IMG/VR virus record: IMGVR_UViG_3300044837_000064
Coordinates: 1 to 42,214 of that record
Strand: one strand, 5' to 3'
Source: a virus
Length of the DNA: 42,214 nucleotides
A program made the translations under genes and the position numbers. Under the pieces are notes generated by a model. The model ran no database searches. It was not told the origin of the DNA and saw nothing but the letters and a program-made list of their open reading frames with translations. Positions 31,934 to 38,637 of this stretch are shown here, in pieces (within the stretch, counting starts at the first letter, position 1; every line of letters starts with the position of its first letter).

Positions 31934-32622
31934 TGTCGGGCGCAAGTTTTCAAGCACTATTTGAGAAGGGCACCATAGGCATTCCGGTATCGCTCGGCTC
32001 GTTCGCCTCGCCATCATCCACGTTCAGTTCCGGATCGCTAACTACTAGCGCCCCCATCGCTGCGGGTGATCTTGTGGTCGTAGGGGTCCATAACAACGCG
32101 ACGAATACGATTACCGTTTCATCGATTTCAGACGGAACGAACACATACACAAGGGCGACTTCACAAGTTCCGAGCGCCAACACCGAAGTTGAACTTTGGT
32201 ATTGTTCGAATTGTGTTTCGCTGTCTTCCGGTGCCACGATAACTGTGACGTTCAGCGGAAGCTCTGGAGCGTCATCCGGATTCGTTATCTGTGCAGCGCG
32301 GGTGGCTTTTATTATCCCTGTATCCGCACAGGATCAAATCAGCGGCGCGACGGCGGCGAGCGGAACATCCGTAACAACGACAACGCCAGCGTTGAGTCGT
32401 GCTGGTGAAATCGTCTTTGGCTATAGTGTCATTGTGGGTACGCCCACGTACACCGGAGCGGCCGGTTTCACCGCAATCAACAGCGGGTCCTCCGTTGGCA
32501 ATGGCGAATCGTTTCTTGACTACCAAATAGTGAATGCAAGCGCGGCGGTGACGTTCACGCCAACGTGGAACGCCTCGGGCCTCCGTTTAGCAGCCCTGCA
32601 AGCAACCTTCAAAGGTTACTAG
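31933..32622 (+). CDS. Beta-rich fibre-associated protein
   Basis: A protein of 229 aa from the ATG at 31933 (TGATG overlap). Ser/Thr/Gly-rich, with GDLVVVGVHNNATNTITVSS then ISDGTNTYTRA, WYCSNC and a final SGLRLAALQATFKGY. This resembles Ig-like or jelly-roll domains seen in phage distal proteins. A receptor-binding or accessory role is inferred from its position after two fibre genes. Confidence 0.65.
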   Translation: MSGASFQALFEKGTIGIPVSLGSFASPSSTFSSGSLTTSAPIAAGDLVVVGVHNNATNTITVSSISDGTNTYTRATSQVPSANTEVELWYCSNCVSLSSGATITVTFSGSSGASSGFVICAARVAFIIPVSAQDQISGATAASGTSVTTTTPALSRAGEIVFGYSVIVGTPTYTGAAGFTAINSGSSVGNGESFLDYQIVNASAAVTFTPTWNASGLRLAALQATFKGY

Positions 32623-32831
32623 GGCCGCTGTGTCATGTGCGGTATTTGGCCGTTTTGTGCAATCGCGTCTGTCAGCTTATCGCGGTAGGGGATGATCTCA
32701 AATCCAGCCGAATAAAGACGGGCGAAGATATCTAGCGCGTGGGCGTTGGTGGTCTTTCCGTCCCCCATGATCGTTTCGACGATTTTCTGGCGTAGTTGCG
32801 GCGTGTCCGCGAAGGCCGTGTAGGCGTTCAT
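32619..32831 (-). CDS. Small antisense gene between fibres and endolysin
   Basis: A protein of 70 aa (MNAYTAFADTPQLRQKIVETIM). AGGGA lies about 8 bp before the ATG. Soluble and helical. Its stop lies in the last codon of the fibre-associated gene on the other strand. It is the third reverse gene in the late operon and may be expressed in lysogens. No domain recognised. Confidence 0.5.
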   Translation of the reverse strand: MNAYTAFADTPQLRQKIVETIMGDGKTTNAHALDIFARLYSAGFEIIPYRDKLTDAIAQNGQIPHMTQRP

Positions 32832-32897
32832 CTAATCATCCCTCGGTTGTTTGCGCGGTCAGCAATACCACCCCACCCCCACCGCGATCAACCCGAG

Positions 32898-32925
32898 CCG
32901 CCCCTTAGCAGGGCGGTTTTTCTTT
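32898..32925 (+). terminator. Terminator before the lysis cassette
   Basis: CCGCCC (32898-32903), 7-base loop, GGGCGG (32911-32916), then TTTTTCTTT. It lies just upstream of the endolysin, so lysis genes may depend on read-through or antitermination. Confidence 0.75.
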
Positions 32926-32936
32926 GGAAAAATGAA

Positions 32937-33632
32937 ATGACCGATCTAGTCGCGCTCAAGGTGGCGAATGCAAAACGCTGGCAAAATGCCAAGATCACGC
33001 GGGGAAGCACGTTTGCCACGGTCGCTAAGCACCTGACGGCCCCGGATGCCAAGGCCCGCTACAAGGCTGTAGAAGCCCGTACAGGCGTGCCATGGCCGTT
33101 TATCGCAGTTGCCCATGAGCGGGAGTCCTCGCAGGACTGGACGGCTTCGCTGGCGCAGGGAGACCCCTGGAACAGGGTTTCTGTGCATGTGCCGGCCGGG
33201 CGAGGGCCGTTCATATCATGGGATGACGCCGCGGTTGATGCGCTGATGAACTGTTCGCCCTTCGCTGCTCGTAACAAGGATTGGACGATTGGCGGCACGT
33301 TGACGATGCTCGAGCAATACAATGGCCTCGGCTATGCCTCCCGTGGCCGTCCGTCGCCTTATATCTGGTCAGGCACGGATCAGTACGTCTCCGGCAAATA
33401 CGTCAGGGACGGGGTTTATGATCCGAACGCGATCGATCAGCAGCTCGGCTGTGCCGGGCTCCTGATGGCGATGATGCAGATCGATCCAACCATCACGTTC
33501 ACAGGCGTGACGATCAAGCCGGTCATCCCCGGCCCTGTGCTTGTGCCGCCCGTTGTCACCCCAGTACCGCCCGCGCCTTCCGGCTGGGCTGCGTTCCTGT
33601 CTGCCATTCTCGCAAGCTTCAAAAGGAAATAA
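32937..33632 (+). CDS. Endolysin (lysozyme-like)
   Basis: A protein of 231 aa. GVPWPFIAVAHERESSQDWT (about 50-70) carries the likely catalytic Glu. It is followed by SLAQGDPWNRVSVHVPAGRG then PFISWDDAAVDAL and LEQYNGLGYASRG with SPYIWSGTDQY, a conserved peptidoglycan hydrolase architecture of phages and prophages. The C-terminus is Pro/Val-rich and ends in a short hydrophobic helix (GWAAFLSAILASF) that may tether it to the membrane. Role: degradation of the cell wall at lysis. Confidence 0.85.
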   Translation: MTDLVALKVANAKRWQNAKITRGSTFATVAKHLTAPDAKARYKAVEARTGVPWPFIAVAHERESSQDWTASLAQGDPWNRVSVHVPAGRGPFISWDDAAVDALMNCSPFAARNKDWTIGGTLTMLEQYNGLGYASRGRPSPYIWSGTDQYVSGKYVRDGVYDPNAIDQQLGCAGLLMAMMQIDPTITFTGVTIKPVIPGPVLVPPVVTPVPPAPSGWAAFLSAILASFKRK

Positions 33633-33634
33633 CC

Positions 33635-33901
33635 ATGTGCTCAACGTCCGCTGTGAGCGACTATTACACCAACACATATCCCGGCCGTCTAGGTCAGACC
33701 AATCCCAGTTTGTACCAAGGTCTCGGGTCGCCAATTCCGGTTGTCCACACGTTCGACGCGGAAACCAAGGAAATGATGCGCCAAGCGCTGAAGCTTCTCG
33801 ACAAGATCGACAAGCGGCTTGGCGACGTTGAATGCCAGGATGCTGCAAAGGCCGCGTTCATGAAATCTCTCGATCTCGATCCTACCAACATCGGAGGCTA
33901 A
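33635..33901 (+). CDS. Hypothetical lysis-cassette protein
   Basis: A protein of 88 aa (MCSTSAVSDYYTNTYPG). The C-terminal half is helical and charged (KEMMRQALKLLDKIDKRLGD). It directly follows the endolysin. A cysteine at position 2 is too close to the start for a lipobox. No family recognised. Confidence 0.65.
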   Translation: MCSTSAVSDYYTNTYPGRLGQTNPSLYQGLGSPIPVVHTFDAETKEMMRQALKLLDKIDKRLGDVECQDAAKAAFMKSLDLDPTNIGG

Positions 33902-33905
33902 CACC

Positions 33906-34061
33906 ATGACTATCTGGATGATCTCAGGCGTTCTCGGCTTCGCTGGCGGCGGCGCGTTCGTGTGGTTCTGCAAGACCTGGATCATGGGTCTTGTCATGAA
34001 TGCGAACACGCTTTCGGCGAAGCTCCACGCAGAAGCCGACAAGATCAAGGCCGCGGTCTGA
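33906..34061 (+). CDS. 51-aa membrane protein
   Basis: MTIWMISGVLGFAGGGAFVW then FCKTWIMGLVM: one N-terminal transmembrane helix, then a charged amphipathic tail (LSAKLHAEADKIKAAV). The stop overlaps the next start (TGATG). Size, topology and place in the lysis cassette suggest a small holin or antiholin. Confidence 0.6.
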   Translation: MTIWMISGVLGFAGGGAFVWFCKTWIMGLVMNANTLSAKLHAEADKIKAAV

Positions 34062-34303
34062 TGTTGGCAAGGGTCAAAGCCTTCTGCCTCAACTCCCTGA
34101 CGATAGCGTGGGGGTACGTTCTGGCTTTCGCTGGGGCCATCATGCAGTGCATCGATTCAGCCGCCGATGCACTGGGTGATCCCGGCTTGAAACAGCAAAT
34201 CACGGACGCGATCGGAGATCCAAAGACGGTTGGCCGCGTTGTTCTTGGCATATCCGTCATCACGATCATTGCCCGGCTTCGTTCGATCAAGAAGGCGGCG
34301 TAA
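34061..34303 (+). CDS. Holin-like membrane protein
   Basis: A protein of 80 aa. Two hydrophobic segments (LTIAWGYVLAFAGAIMQCI and VGRVVLGISVITIIARL) are separated by a polar loop, and the C-terminus is basic (RSIKKAA), the class II holin layout. It would form membrane lesions that release or activate the endolysin. Inferred from topology and position. Confidence 0.7.
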   Translation: MLARVKAFCLNSLTIAWGYVLAFAGAIMQCIDSAADALGDPGLKQQITDAIGDPKTVGRVVLGISVITIIARLRSIKKAA

Positions 34304-34304
34304 G

Positions 34305-34697
34305 ATGTGGCTGAGCATCATGTCGTTCATCGGCGGCCCCGTCATCAAGGGGCTGATCGATGCCTACAACATCCATGTGAAGGCGCAGTCAGCGGATGCG
34401 GTTACCGCGGCCAATCTCGCCGGCAAGGAGATCGCTGCACAGACGGCAGAAAACAACGCGATCTATAATCTCAGGATAGCGCAGATTGGTCACCCGTTTG
34501 AGCCAGAGAAAATCGCGATGTACATCACACTCGTGTACTACGCGAAGTGCATCATTTGGGACAAGGTTCTCGGGCTCGGTTCTACCGATGTCGTCGCCGG
34601 TCCAATTGCGGTTTGGGCTGGCCTCATCATGTCGTTCTATTTTGCCAAACGCGGCGCGGAGAACGTGACCACCATCATTAAGTCGATCCGCAAATGA
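34305..34697 (+). CDS. Membrane protein of the lysis cassette
   Basis: A protein of 130 aa from the ATG at 34305. An N-terminal amphipathic part and an Ala-rich helix are followed by two transmembrane segments (IAMYITLVYYAKCIIW and GPIAVWAGLIMSFYFA) and a basic end. This is a second possible holin. It is found in similar positions in related phages as an unnamed protein. Confidence 0.65.
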   Translation: MWLSIMSFIGGPVIKGLIDAYNIHVKAQSADAVTAANLAGKEIAAQTAENNAIYNLRIAQIGHPFEPEKIAMYITLVYYAKCIIWDKVLGLGSTDVVAGPIAVWAGLIMSFYFAKRGAENVTTIIKSIRK

Positions 34698-35014
34698 TGA
34701 TCGATTATACTATTTCAATCGGAAACATCATCGAAATCGGCTCGATTGTAGGCGGCGGAATCCTTGTTCTATGGACGCTAAAGGCGGACGTGGGGACGCT
34801 CAAAGTAGGAGCTGAAACATTGAAAGCCGATCTGGAGTCGATGCAAGCCGAGATCAAAAAGCTAGGTGAAATCCTGATTAACCTGGCTGACATTCGCGGC
34901 GAAATCCGCGTTCTTGGAACACGCATCACGGCGAACGAGCAAGACATTCGTGAGCTTCGGCACGGCAATGGCTTTGTGACAGGTCCGCGCGGCGTAGATC
35001 GCGAATACCCGTGA
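34694..35014 (+). CDS. Membrane-anchored coiled-coil protein
   Basis: A protein of 106 aa. Residues 11-28 (IIEIGSIVGGGILVLWTL) form one transmembrane helix, followed by a long coiled coil (LKADLESMQAEIKKLGEILI). It resembles XhlA/DUF2730-type or inner-membrane-spanin-like subunits that assist lysis. Starts in the previous stop (ATGA). Confidence 0.65.
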   Translation: MMIDYTISIGNIIEIGSIVGGGILVLWTLKADVGTLKVGAETLKADLESMQAEIKKLGEILINLADIRGEIRVLGTRITANEQDIRELRHGNGFVTGPRGVDREYP

Positions 35015-35193
35015 TCCGGTTTCTCATCGTCCTCGCCTTCCTGTCGGCCGATCTCCCTCCCGGCGTCGATTGCAACATGATCCGCAGTTACGTCGCAGAG
35101 CATGGACGGGCAAAGGCTTTGGCTTGGGCAATTCGAGAAGGGTATTCGTGGGGACAAATTCGAGAGGCAAAACGATGTCTCAGAACACCATAG
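35011..35193 (+). CDS. Small exported protein
   Basis: A protein of 60 aa from a GTG overlapping the previous stop. MIRFLIVLAFLSADLPPGVD is a signal-peptide-like start; the mature part (MIRSYVAEHGRAKALAWAIR) is basic and helical. There is no lipobox, so it is not a typical outer-membrane spanin. Function unknown, presumably periplasmic. Confidence 0.6.
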   Translation: MIRFLIVLAFLSADLPPGVDCNMIRSYVAEHGRAKALAWAIREGYSWGQIREAKRCLRTP

Positions 35194-35276
35194 ACAATCT
35201 CATCTGCCTCGCCGTTGGAGTGGCGGTCCTCTGCGGCATGCTCTGGCTGTTCACGCTGCTAAAGACGGTGCTGTGA
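35175..35276 (+). CDS. 33-aa membrane peptide
   Basis: MSQNTIDNLICLAVGVAVLC then GMLWLFTLLKTVL: a single transmembrane helix. AGAGG lies 8 bp before the ATG. It overlaps the previous gene by 19 bp and its stop overlaps the next start (TGATG). Confidence 0.5.
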   Translation: MSQNTIDNLICLAVGVAVLCGMLWLFTLLKTVL

Positions 35277-35404
35277 TGAGGAACTTGTTCCCTCCCGGCT
35301 ACGGCTACCCGAGCGTTGACGATTGGCGAAAGATCAATGCGGAGAACGCCAGACCGCGCTGGGTTTGGCTCAAGAGGATTTGGCGCGCGTTGCGCCGGAT
35401 GTGA
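35276..35404 (+). CDS. 42-aa basic peptide, last late gene
   Basis: MRNLFPPGYGYPSVDDWRKI..., ending RIWRALRRM. It starts in the previous stop. Basic and aromatic; no family. It is followed by a GC stem at 35406-35429 and by the strong terminator at 35483. Confidence 0.45.
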   Translation: MRNLFPPGYGYPSVDDWRKINAENARPRWVWLKRIWRALRRM

Positions 35405-35482
35405 TCCGCCGGACATTCCTTAACCGGCGGTGACTACCAGAGCCATTCACAGTGGTCTCTGTTTGACGCCCTCCCGACTTTG

Positions 35483-35518
35483 GCCGTCGTATCCTTTAGG
35501 GGATGCGGCGGCTTTTTT
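35483..35518 (+). terminator. Main late-operon terminator
   Basis: GCCGTCGTATCC (35483-35494) pairs over 12 bp, with two G-T wobbles, with GGATGCGGCGGC (35501-35512), then TTTTTT. It ends the rightward late transcript just before the converging leftward gene at 35526. An additional stem without a T-run (CCGCCGG/CCGGCGG) lies at 35406-35427. Confidence 0.88.
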
Positions 35519-35525
35519 GTTTCGG

Positions 35526-35723
35526 TCAGCCGCGCAGACGTGCGGCGGGGGCTTCATCTATAACGGCACCTCGAACGCCCGACTCTACGCAAAAATATAT
35601 TCTCTTGTATTTGGCTACAGTCTTACGGTTCACGCCAGCTAACTTCGCTATTTTGCGAACACTCATGTCGGTGGGAGCATAGCAAAAAATAATTTCAACC
35701 TTTTCTCGTAAAATAAGATTCAC
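35526..35723 (-). CDS. Small HTH protein, GTG start
   Basis: A protein of 65 aa from a GTG overlapping the upstream stop (GTGA). MSVRKIAKLAGVNRKTVAKY (about 20-39) is a helix-turn-helix like those of resolvases and transposases. It probably binds DNA. It is the last gene of the leftward accessory operon. Confidence 0.65.
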   Translation of the reverse strand: MNLILREKVEIIFCYAPTDMSVRKIAKLAGVNRKTVAKYKRIYFCVESGVRGAVIDEAPAARLRG

Positions 35724-36052
35724 GTCACGCTCCCGGTGTCTGTTGGCTTCTTAGCCGCCTCTACGCCTTCAAATGCCGCAAGGATGATCGGCTGCGCCTG
35801 TCGGATGACAGCCCGCTTAAGCCGGGCGGCCATGTGCTCGCGCTGGAAAAGCTTGTAGCTTTCCGCCATGTCCGCAACAATCAGGTCTGCGGCTTCCTCT
35901 GCGAACCGTTTTGAGACATGCCAAATCTCATTCTCGCACTTCTCGCCGCGCTGATAGCTGTGTCCGCACTCGCACTTAACAAAGCAGTCGCATCCCGGCG
36001 GCTTCCCGCACGCAGTGCATTTCCATTTCACGTTGGCGAATAAATGGTTCAT
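35720..36052 (-). CDS. Zinc-ribbon hypothetical protein
   Basis: A protein of 110 aa from the ATG at 36052 (GGAGCG upstream). WKCTACGKPPGCDCFVKCEC then GHSYQRGEKC supplies eight cysteines near the N-terminus, enough for two zinc sites. A helical C-terminal part follows (AARLKRAVIRQAQPIILAAF). First gene after a probable promoter at 36070-36110. Function unknown. Confidence 0.7.
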   Translation of the reverse strand: MNHLFANVKWKCTACGKPPGCDCFVKCECGHSYQRGEKCENEIWHVSKRFAEEAADLIVADMAESYKLFQREHMAARLKRAVIRQAQPIILAAFEGVEAAKKPTDTGSVT

Positions 36053-36070
36053 CAACCGCGCTCCAAATCA

Positions 36071-36084
36071 TCTATAAATATAGA
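36071..36084 (-). promoter_or_regulatory. Probable promoter/operator dyad
   Basis: TCTAT-AAAT-ATAGA, a 5-4-5 dyad in the AT-rich 64-bp gap upstream of the ATG at 36052. On the minus strand TATATT could serve as -10. No convincing -35 is visible. Confidence 0.35.
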
Positions 36085-36116
36085 CCATTTCGCGATTCTG
36101 TGATAGCGTTGTGAAG

Positions 36117-36338
36117 TTAAGGCTCCACAATAATCCTGACCGACTTCCTCAACGCCGCAACTCGTTTCGCCTCATCTAATGCATCTGGATACGTTCGTTG
36201 CTTGTCATCCAGGTTTAAAAAGTGGTCCTTGATCGTTATCGTGTCGGATACCAGAACAAAGCACCAGAACTTGCGGCCGACTGGTTTCTGTCCGTGCTCT
36301 CGCTCGTAACGGGTGGTGTTGACTTCGATGTCTGACAT
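36117..36338 (-). CDS. Hypothetical protein
   Basis: A protein of 73 aa from MSDIEVNTTRYEREHGQKPV. The ATG overlaps the upstream stop (TGATG). FWCFVLVSDTITIKDHFLNL then a charged helix (ALDEAKRVAALRKS). No known family. Confidence 0.6.
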   Translation of the reverse strand: MSDIEVNTTRYEREHGQKPVGRKFWCFVLVSDTITIKDHFLNLDDKQRTYPDALDEAKRVAALRKSVRIIVEP

Positions 36339-36550
36339 CAGGTCGGTTTCTTCTCCCAAAGCTTCGGTCCAGGAACTAAGCTCTTCCGATATTCCGGATC
36401 GACAACATATCGCTCAGCTTCCGCCCGATCCGAAAAGTACTTCACGCCGATTCCATTGCACGTCACCTCGAACCATCCCTCCGGGAAGTCAGTAGGTCCG
36501 ACTTCATAGGCTTCGTTCGGGTCGTTATCGGGATCGAGTTTGAAGGGCAT
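36338..36550 (-). CDS. Hypothetical protein
   Basis: A protein of 70 aa (MPFKLDPDNDPNEAYEVGPT). GWFEVTCNGIGVKYFSDRAEAERYV is the strand-strand-helix pattern seen in short phage proteins with an ...F.....AE.Y. core, related in pattern to the N-terminal half of 358..807. Unknown role. Confidence 0.6.
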   Translation of the reverse strand: MPFKLDPDNDPNEAYEVGPTDFPEGWFEVTCNGIGVKYFSDRAEAERYVVDPEYRKSLVPGPKLWEKKPT

Positions 36551-36581
36551 CCCGGCATTTTAGATCGGGCAGGGGCGGGAG

Positions 36582-36758
36582 TCATCCTTGGCCAGCAGCG
36601 CCGAACCCCTGGTCCCATTCCCCAAAGAACATAAAGCCGCAACGGGAGCACCGCGTTCCGGTCCACATGAAGCCATTGTGCGGCACTCTCAGATCCATGT
36701 GATCGGCCTCGCACACGGCCCTTTCCGCTAGTCTCTCGGCAAGCTGCTGTTCGTCCAT
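36582..36758 (-). CDS. 58-aa zinc-finger protein
   Basis: MDEQQLAERLAERAVCEADH...GTRCSRCGFMFFGEWDQG. One CxxC pair plus a CEADH segment could bind zinc. The N-terminal part is a charged helix. The frame is open and complete in an otherwise empty 230-bp interval between two leftward genes. Confidence 0.6.
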   Translation of the reverse strand: MDEQQLAERLAERAVCEADHMDLRVPHNGFMWTGTRCSRCGFMFFGEWDQGFGAAGQG

Positions 36759-36779
36759 TGGGGGACTCGCTGTAATCGC

Positions 36780-36965
36780 TTAGGTGCGCTGTAGGGGGAA
36801 GCGACCCTTGATGCGCTCCCAGTTGGCCGCTCTGACGTACATCATGTGCCCCACGCGAGACATCAGAACGTCATTCGGGCCTAGCGCCTCAAGGACATCT
36901 TTTGGAATCCTCGGGTCTGCATTGGCGTCGTCGTCGGGGACGACTTCAACTCGTGTTCCAAACAT
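36780..36965 (-). CDS. Hypothetical protein
   Basis: A protein of 61 aa from MFGTRVEVVPDDDANADPRI; GAGGAC lies 8 bp upstream. IPKDVLEALGPNDVLMSRVG resembles the AbrB-like swapped hairpin pattern (IP..V...LG..D......) but is too short to be sure. Confidence 0.55.
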   Translation of the reverse strand: MFGTRVEVVPDDDANADPRIPKDVLEALGPNDVLMSRVGHMMYVRAANWERIKGRFPLQRT

Positions 36966-36999
36966 TGGGTTGTCCTCACTGCTCAACACCGCTGGACCC

Positions 37000-37179
37000 C
37001 TACTGGCCGAGCACTTTGTAGACGTAGCTGTTTATCTGCTTTAGCCGGTCGATCGCGTCGTCGCCCGTCATCAGGGATGGCGTGAGGGTCTGGCAGTCCC
37101 GCACCGCCACCTCCAGTTCCTCGATGCGCCGCTCAGCCGCTAGCCACGCTTCATGGGCTCGAGTTGCCTCATCGCACAT
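37000..37179 (-). CDS. 59-aa coiled-coil protein
   Basis: MCDEATRAHEAWLAAERRIE then ELEVAVRDC... is a helical, probably coiled-coil protein, ending KQINSYVYKVLGQ. It overlaps the upstream gene by 11 bp. The ribosome site is weak, suggesting translational coupling. Confidence 0.55.
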   Translation of the reverse strand: MCDEATRAHEAWLAAERRIEELEVAVRDCQTLTPSLMTGDDAIDRLKQINSYVYKVLGQ

Positions 37180-37402
37180 CGGAAGCCCATCGGCTCAACG
37201 TGCGACGCGACGGCTCCTTACGGTCCAGCCACGCGGGCGAGGCATCGACCTCATCGCCAGTCTCGCAATCAACATCGACCGCACCCGTTCCTTCGCATTC
37301 CGGGCAATCGACGCCGTTGTCCATCGGGTCGCCGTTGCACCCGTCGCTATGGATTTTTCCGTTCCCGTAGCAAAAACGGCATTCAGCTTTCGTCACGATC
37401 AT
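37169..37402 (-). CDS. DnaJ-type zinc-finger protein
   Basis: A protein of 77 aa. CRFCYGNGKIHSDGC and CPECEGTGAVDVDC form two CxxCxGxG-like repeats, as in the DnaJ central zinc domain. It may be a small zinc protein mediating protein contacts. The ATG overlaps the upstream stop (ATGA). Confidence 0.7.
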   Translation of the reverse strand: MIVTKAECRFCYGNGKIHSDGCNGDPMDNGVDCPECEGTGAVDVDCETGDEVDASPAWLDRKEPSRRTLSRWASDVR

Positions 37403-37668
37403 TTCATGTCCTCCGGTTTCGGGTTCAATTTCACGCAAAGCCGCATCGTTTGATCCTTTGGGAATCCGCGCGTCCACCAAGCGGCAAAATCCGCGCCCTT
37501 TGACAGCGGCCCAGGAGGCGTCGGTATAGCGACCTTAGTCCGCAACTGCTCAATTTCCGAAATAGCCTCATCAAGCAACTTCCGACCCTCCGCCCAATCC
37601 GGCGAGTGCAAAAACGTCTTTTGCGTGCAAGCCTTCGCTTCACGCAGGCGGTCTACGATATCGGGCAT
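37399..37668 (-). CDS. Hypothetical protein
   Basis: A protein of 89 aa from MPDIVDRLREAKACTQKTFL; GGAGAA 8 bp upstream favours it over the ATG at 37704. Helical, with LLDEAISEIEQLRTKVA and then a Pro-rich segment. DIVDRLR is a frequent opening of small phage ORFs. No function known. Confidence 0.6.
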   Translation of the reverse strand: MPDIVDRLREAKACTQKTFLHSPDWAEGRKLLDEAISEIEQLRTKVAIPTPPGPLSKGADFAAWWTRGFPKDQTMRLCVKLNPKPEDMK

Positions 37669-37738
37669 TGTCGGTTCTCCGTCGCAGACGCATTCGGGGA
37701 TCATGTGAAGGCATCGCTTCGCTTCGCGGCAGGACGCA

Positions 37739-37903
37739 TCATGCGACTTCCGAAGCCATCAAGTTCCACCAACGGCCACCCACCTGAACGCGCAGGATGT
37801 GCGCGCCGAAATGACGGTAATCGGTCCAAGCGGCGCACTTGCCGGCGGCAAACAGGGCAGCTCCGACTTGCTTGGCTTCTGCGGCGGTATTGAACTTGGC
37901 CAT
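37739..37903 (-). CDS. 54-aa hypothetical protein
   Basis: MAKFNTAAEAKQVGAALFAA...HILRVQVGGRWWNLMASEVA. Strong GGGAGA ribosome site and an excellent promoter (TTGACA-17-GATATT) upstream. Divergent from the ribbon-helix-helix gene at 37981, which probably regulates it. Confidence 0.7.
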   Translation of the reverse strand: MAKFNTAAEAKQVGAALFAAGKCAAWTDYRHFGAHILRVQVGGRWWNLMASEVA

Positions 37904-37928
37904 GACGATCTCCCTTGCTGATGTCACC

Positions 37929-37970
37929 AATATCGTATATATGTTTTCCATTGTCAATAACATATGTACG
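37929..37970 (-). promoter_or_regulatory. Divergent promoter with an 11-bp inverted-repeat operator
   Basis: On the minus strand TTGACA (plus 37952-37957), 17 bp and GATATT (37929-37934) form a near-consensus promoter for 37739..37903. CGTATATATGT (37934-37944) and ACATATGTACG (37960-37970) are inverted copies with one mismatch, centred 26 bp apart and straddling the -35. They look like paired sites for the adjacent ribbon-helix-helix protein. Confidence 0.7.
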
Positions 37971-37980
37971 AAATAATCGC

Positions 37981-38133
37981 ATGGGACGAAAAAAACTTTG
38001 GACTGACCGGCTAACCCTGCCGCTGACCGCTGAAACGGTAGAACGGATGGATGCTGCGCTGCGGGATGGCGAGGCCCGGCTGGACTTGATTCGGGAAGCC
38101 ATCGAAAAGGAGCTAAAGCGGCGCAAGGCATAG
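37981..38133 (+). CDS. Ribbon-helix-helix regulator
   Basis: A protein of 50 aa. MGRKKLWTDRLTLPLTAETV then ERMDAALRDGEARLDLIREA has the strand (LTLPL) plus two helices of Arc/CopG proteins and a basic end. It is the only plus-strand gene in the accessory region and is divergent from 37739..37903, with an inverted-repeat operator between them. It probably represses both directions. The frame opens upstream without a good ribosome site. Confidence 0.75.
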   Translation: MGRKKLWTDRLTLPLTAETVERMDAALRDGEARLDLIREAIEKELKRRKA

Positions 38134-38247
38134 GGCAGCGTCCATGCCCCACAGGATACGAAGGCGGAAAATATGGTCAGTCGCCTCCCATTTAGTTTTG
38201 AATGAGCGAACGACTCCGTTGCATGTGACGACATATGGGTATGTCAT
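38113..38247 (-). CDS. 44-aa hypothetical protein
   Basis: MTYPYVVTCNGVVRSFKTKW then EATDHIFRLRILW. It starts in the upstream stop (ATGA), with GAGG 6 bp before the ATG. The 3' end is antisense to the last codons of the ribbon-helix-helix gene. VTCNGVVRSF resembles the strand pair in 36338..36550. Confidence 0.55.
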   Translation of the reverse strand: MTYPYVVTCNGVVRSFKTKWEATDHIFRLRILWGMDAALCLAPL

Positions 38248-38465
38248 GTTAGACCTCGAACGGTGCCATCAGGCAGTATTTCAATATCTCCGAGCGATTC
38301 TGACTGAAGGATTGATTCAAGCTCCGAGATCGTAGGCTTCGCGTCGCGGACGGCGAAGTAGACGGCATAGACAATCGCCGCGTCCTTCGTGTCCTTCCCA
38401 AACTTTACGCGGGTCTCCCGGAGTGCGGCGACGCCGGCCGCTAGTTGCTCATTTGTGAGTTGCAT
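38244..38465 (-). CDS. Hypothetical protein
   Basis: A protein of 73 aa (MQLTNEQLAAGVAALRETRV) with AGGAGC 6 bp upstream. Helical N-terminal part, then AAIVYAVYFAVRDAKPTISE and a beta-like tail. Soluble; no known family. Confidence 0.65.
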   Translation of the reverse strand: MQLTNEQLAAGVAALRETRVKFGKDTKDAAIVYAVYFAVRDAKPTISELESILQSESLGDIEILPDGTVRGLT

Positions 38466-38474
38466 TTGTCGCTC

Positions 38475-38615
38475 CTATTCACGCCCGCGCGGGCAATAGT
38501 TCCAGTGTTCGACGGGGCAACTACCGACCATCCCCTTAGTGATTTTGCGTCCGCACTGACGGCAGCGCCTTGGCTTCTTCTCTGGTTCCGGCTTGTCAGG
38601 TTTGCGCGGTTTCAT
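38475..38615 (-). CDS. 46-aa zinc-ribbon protein
   Basis: MKPRKPDKPEPEKKPRRCRQ then CGRKITKGMVGSC...CPRGRE. Four cysteines arranged for a single zinc site, with a basic Pro-rich N-terminus. Size and charge suggest nucleic-acid binding. Confidence 0.6.
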   Translation of the reverse strand: MKPRKPDKPEPEKKPRRCRQCGRKITKGMVGSCPVEHWNYCPRGRE

Positions 38616-38637
38616 GCCTCAGTCCCCCGGTGTTCGG

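Noticed and set aside
37701-38234. Long minus-strand open frame of 177 codons
   Set aside because: It is Arg/Ser-rich, runs through the divergent promoter and overlaps two better-supported small genes, so it is a shadow frame in G+C-rich DNA.
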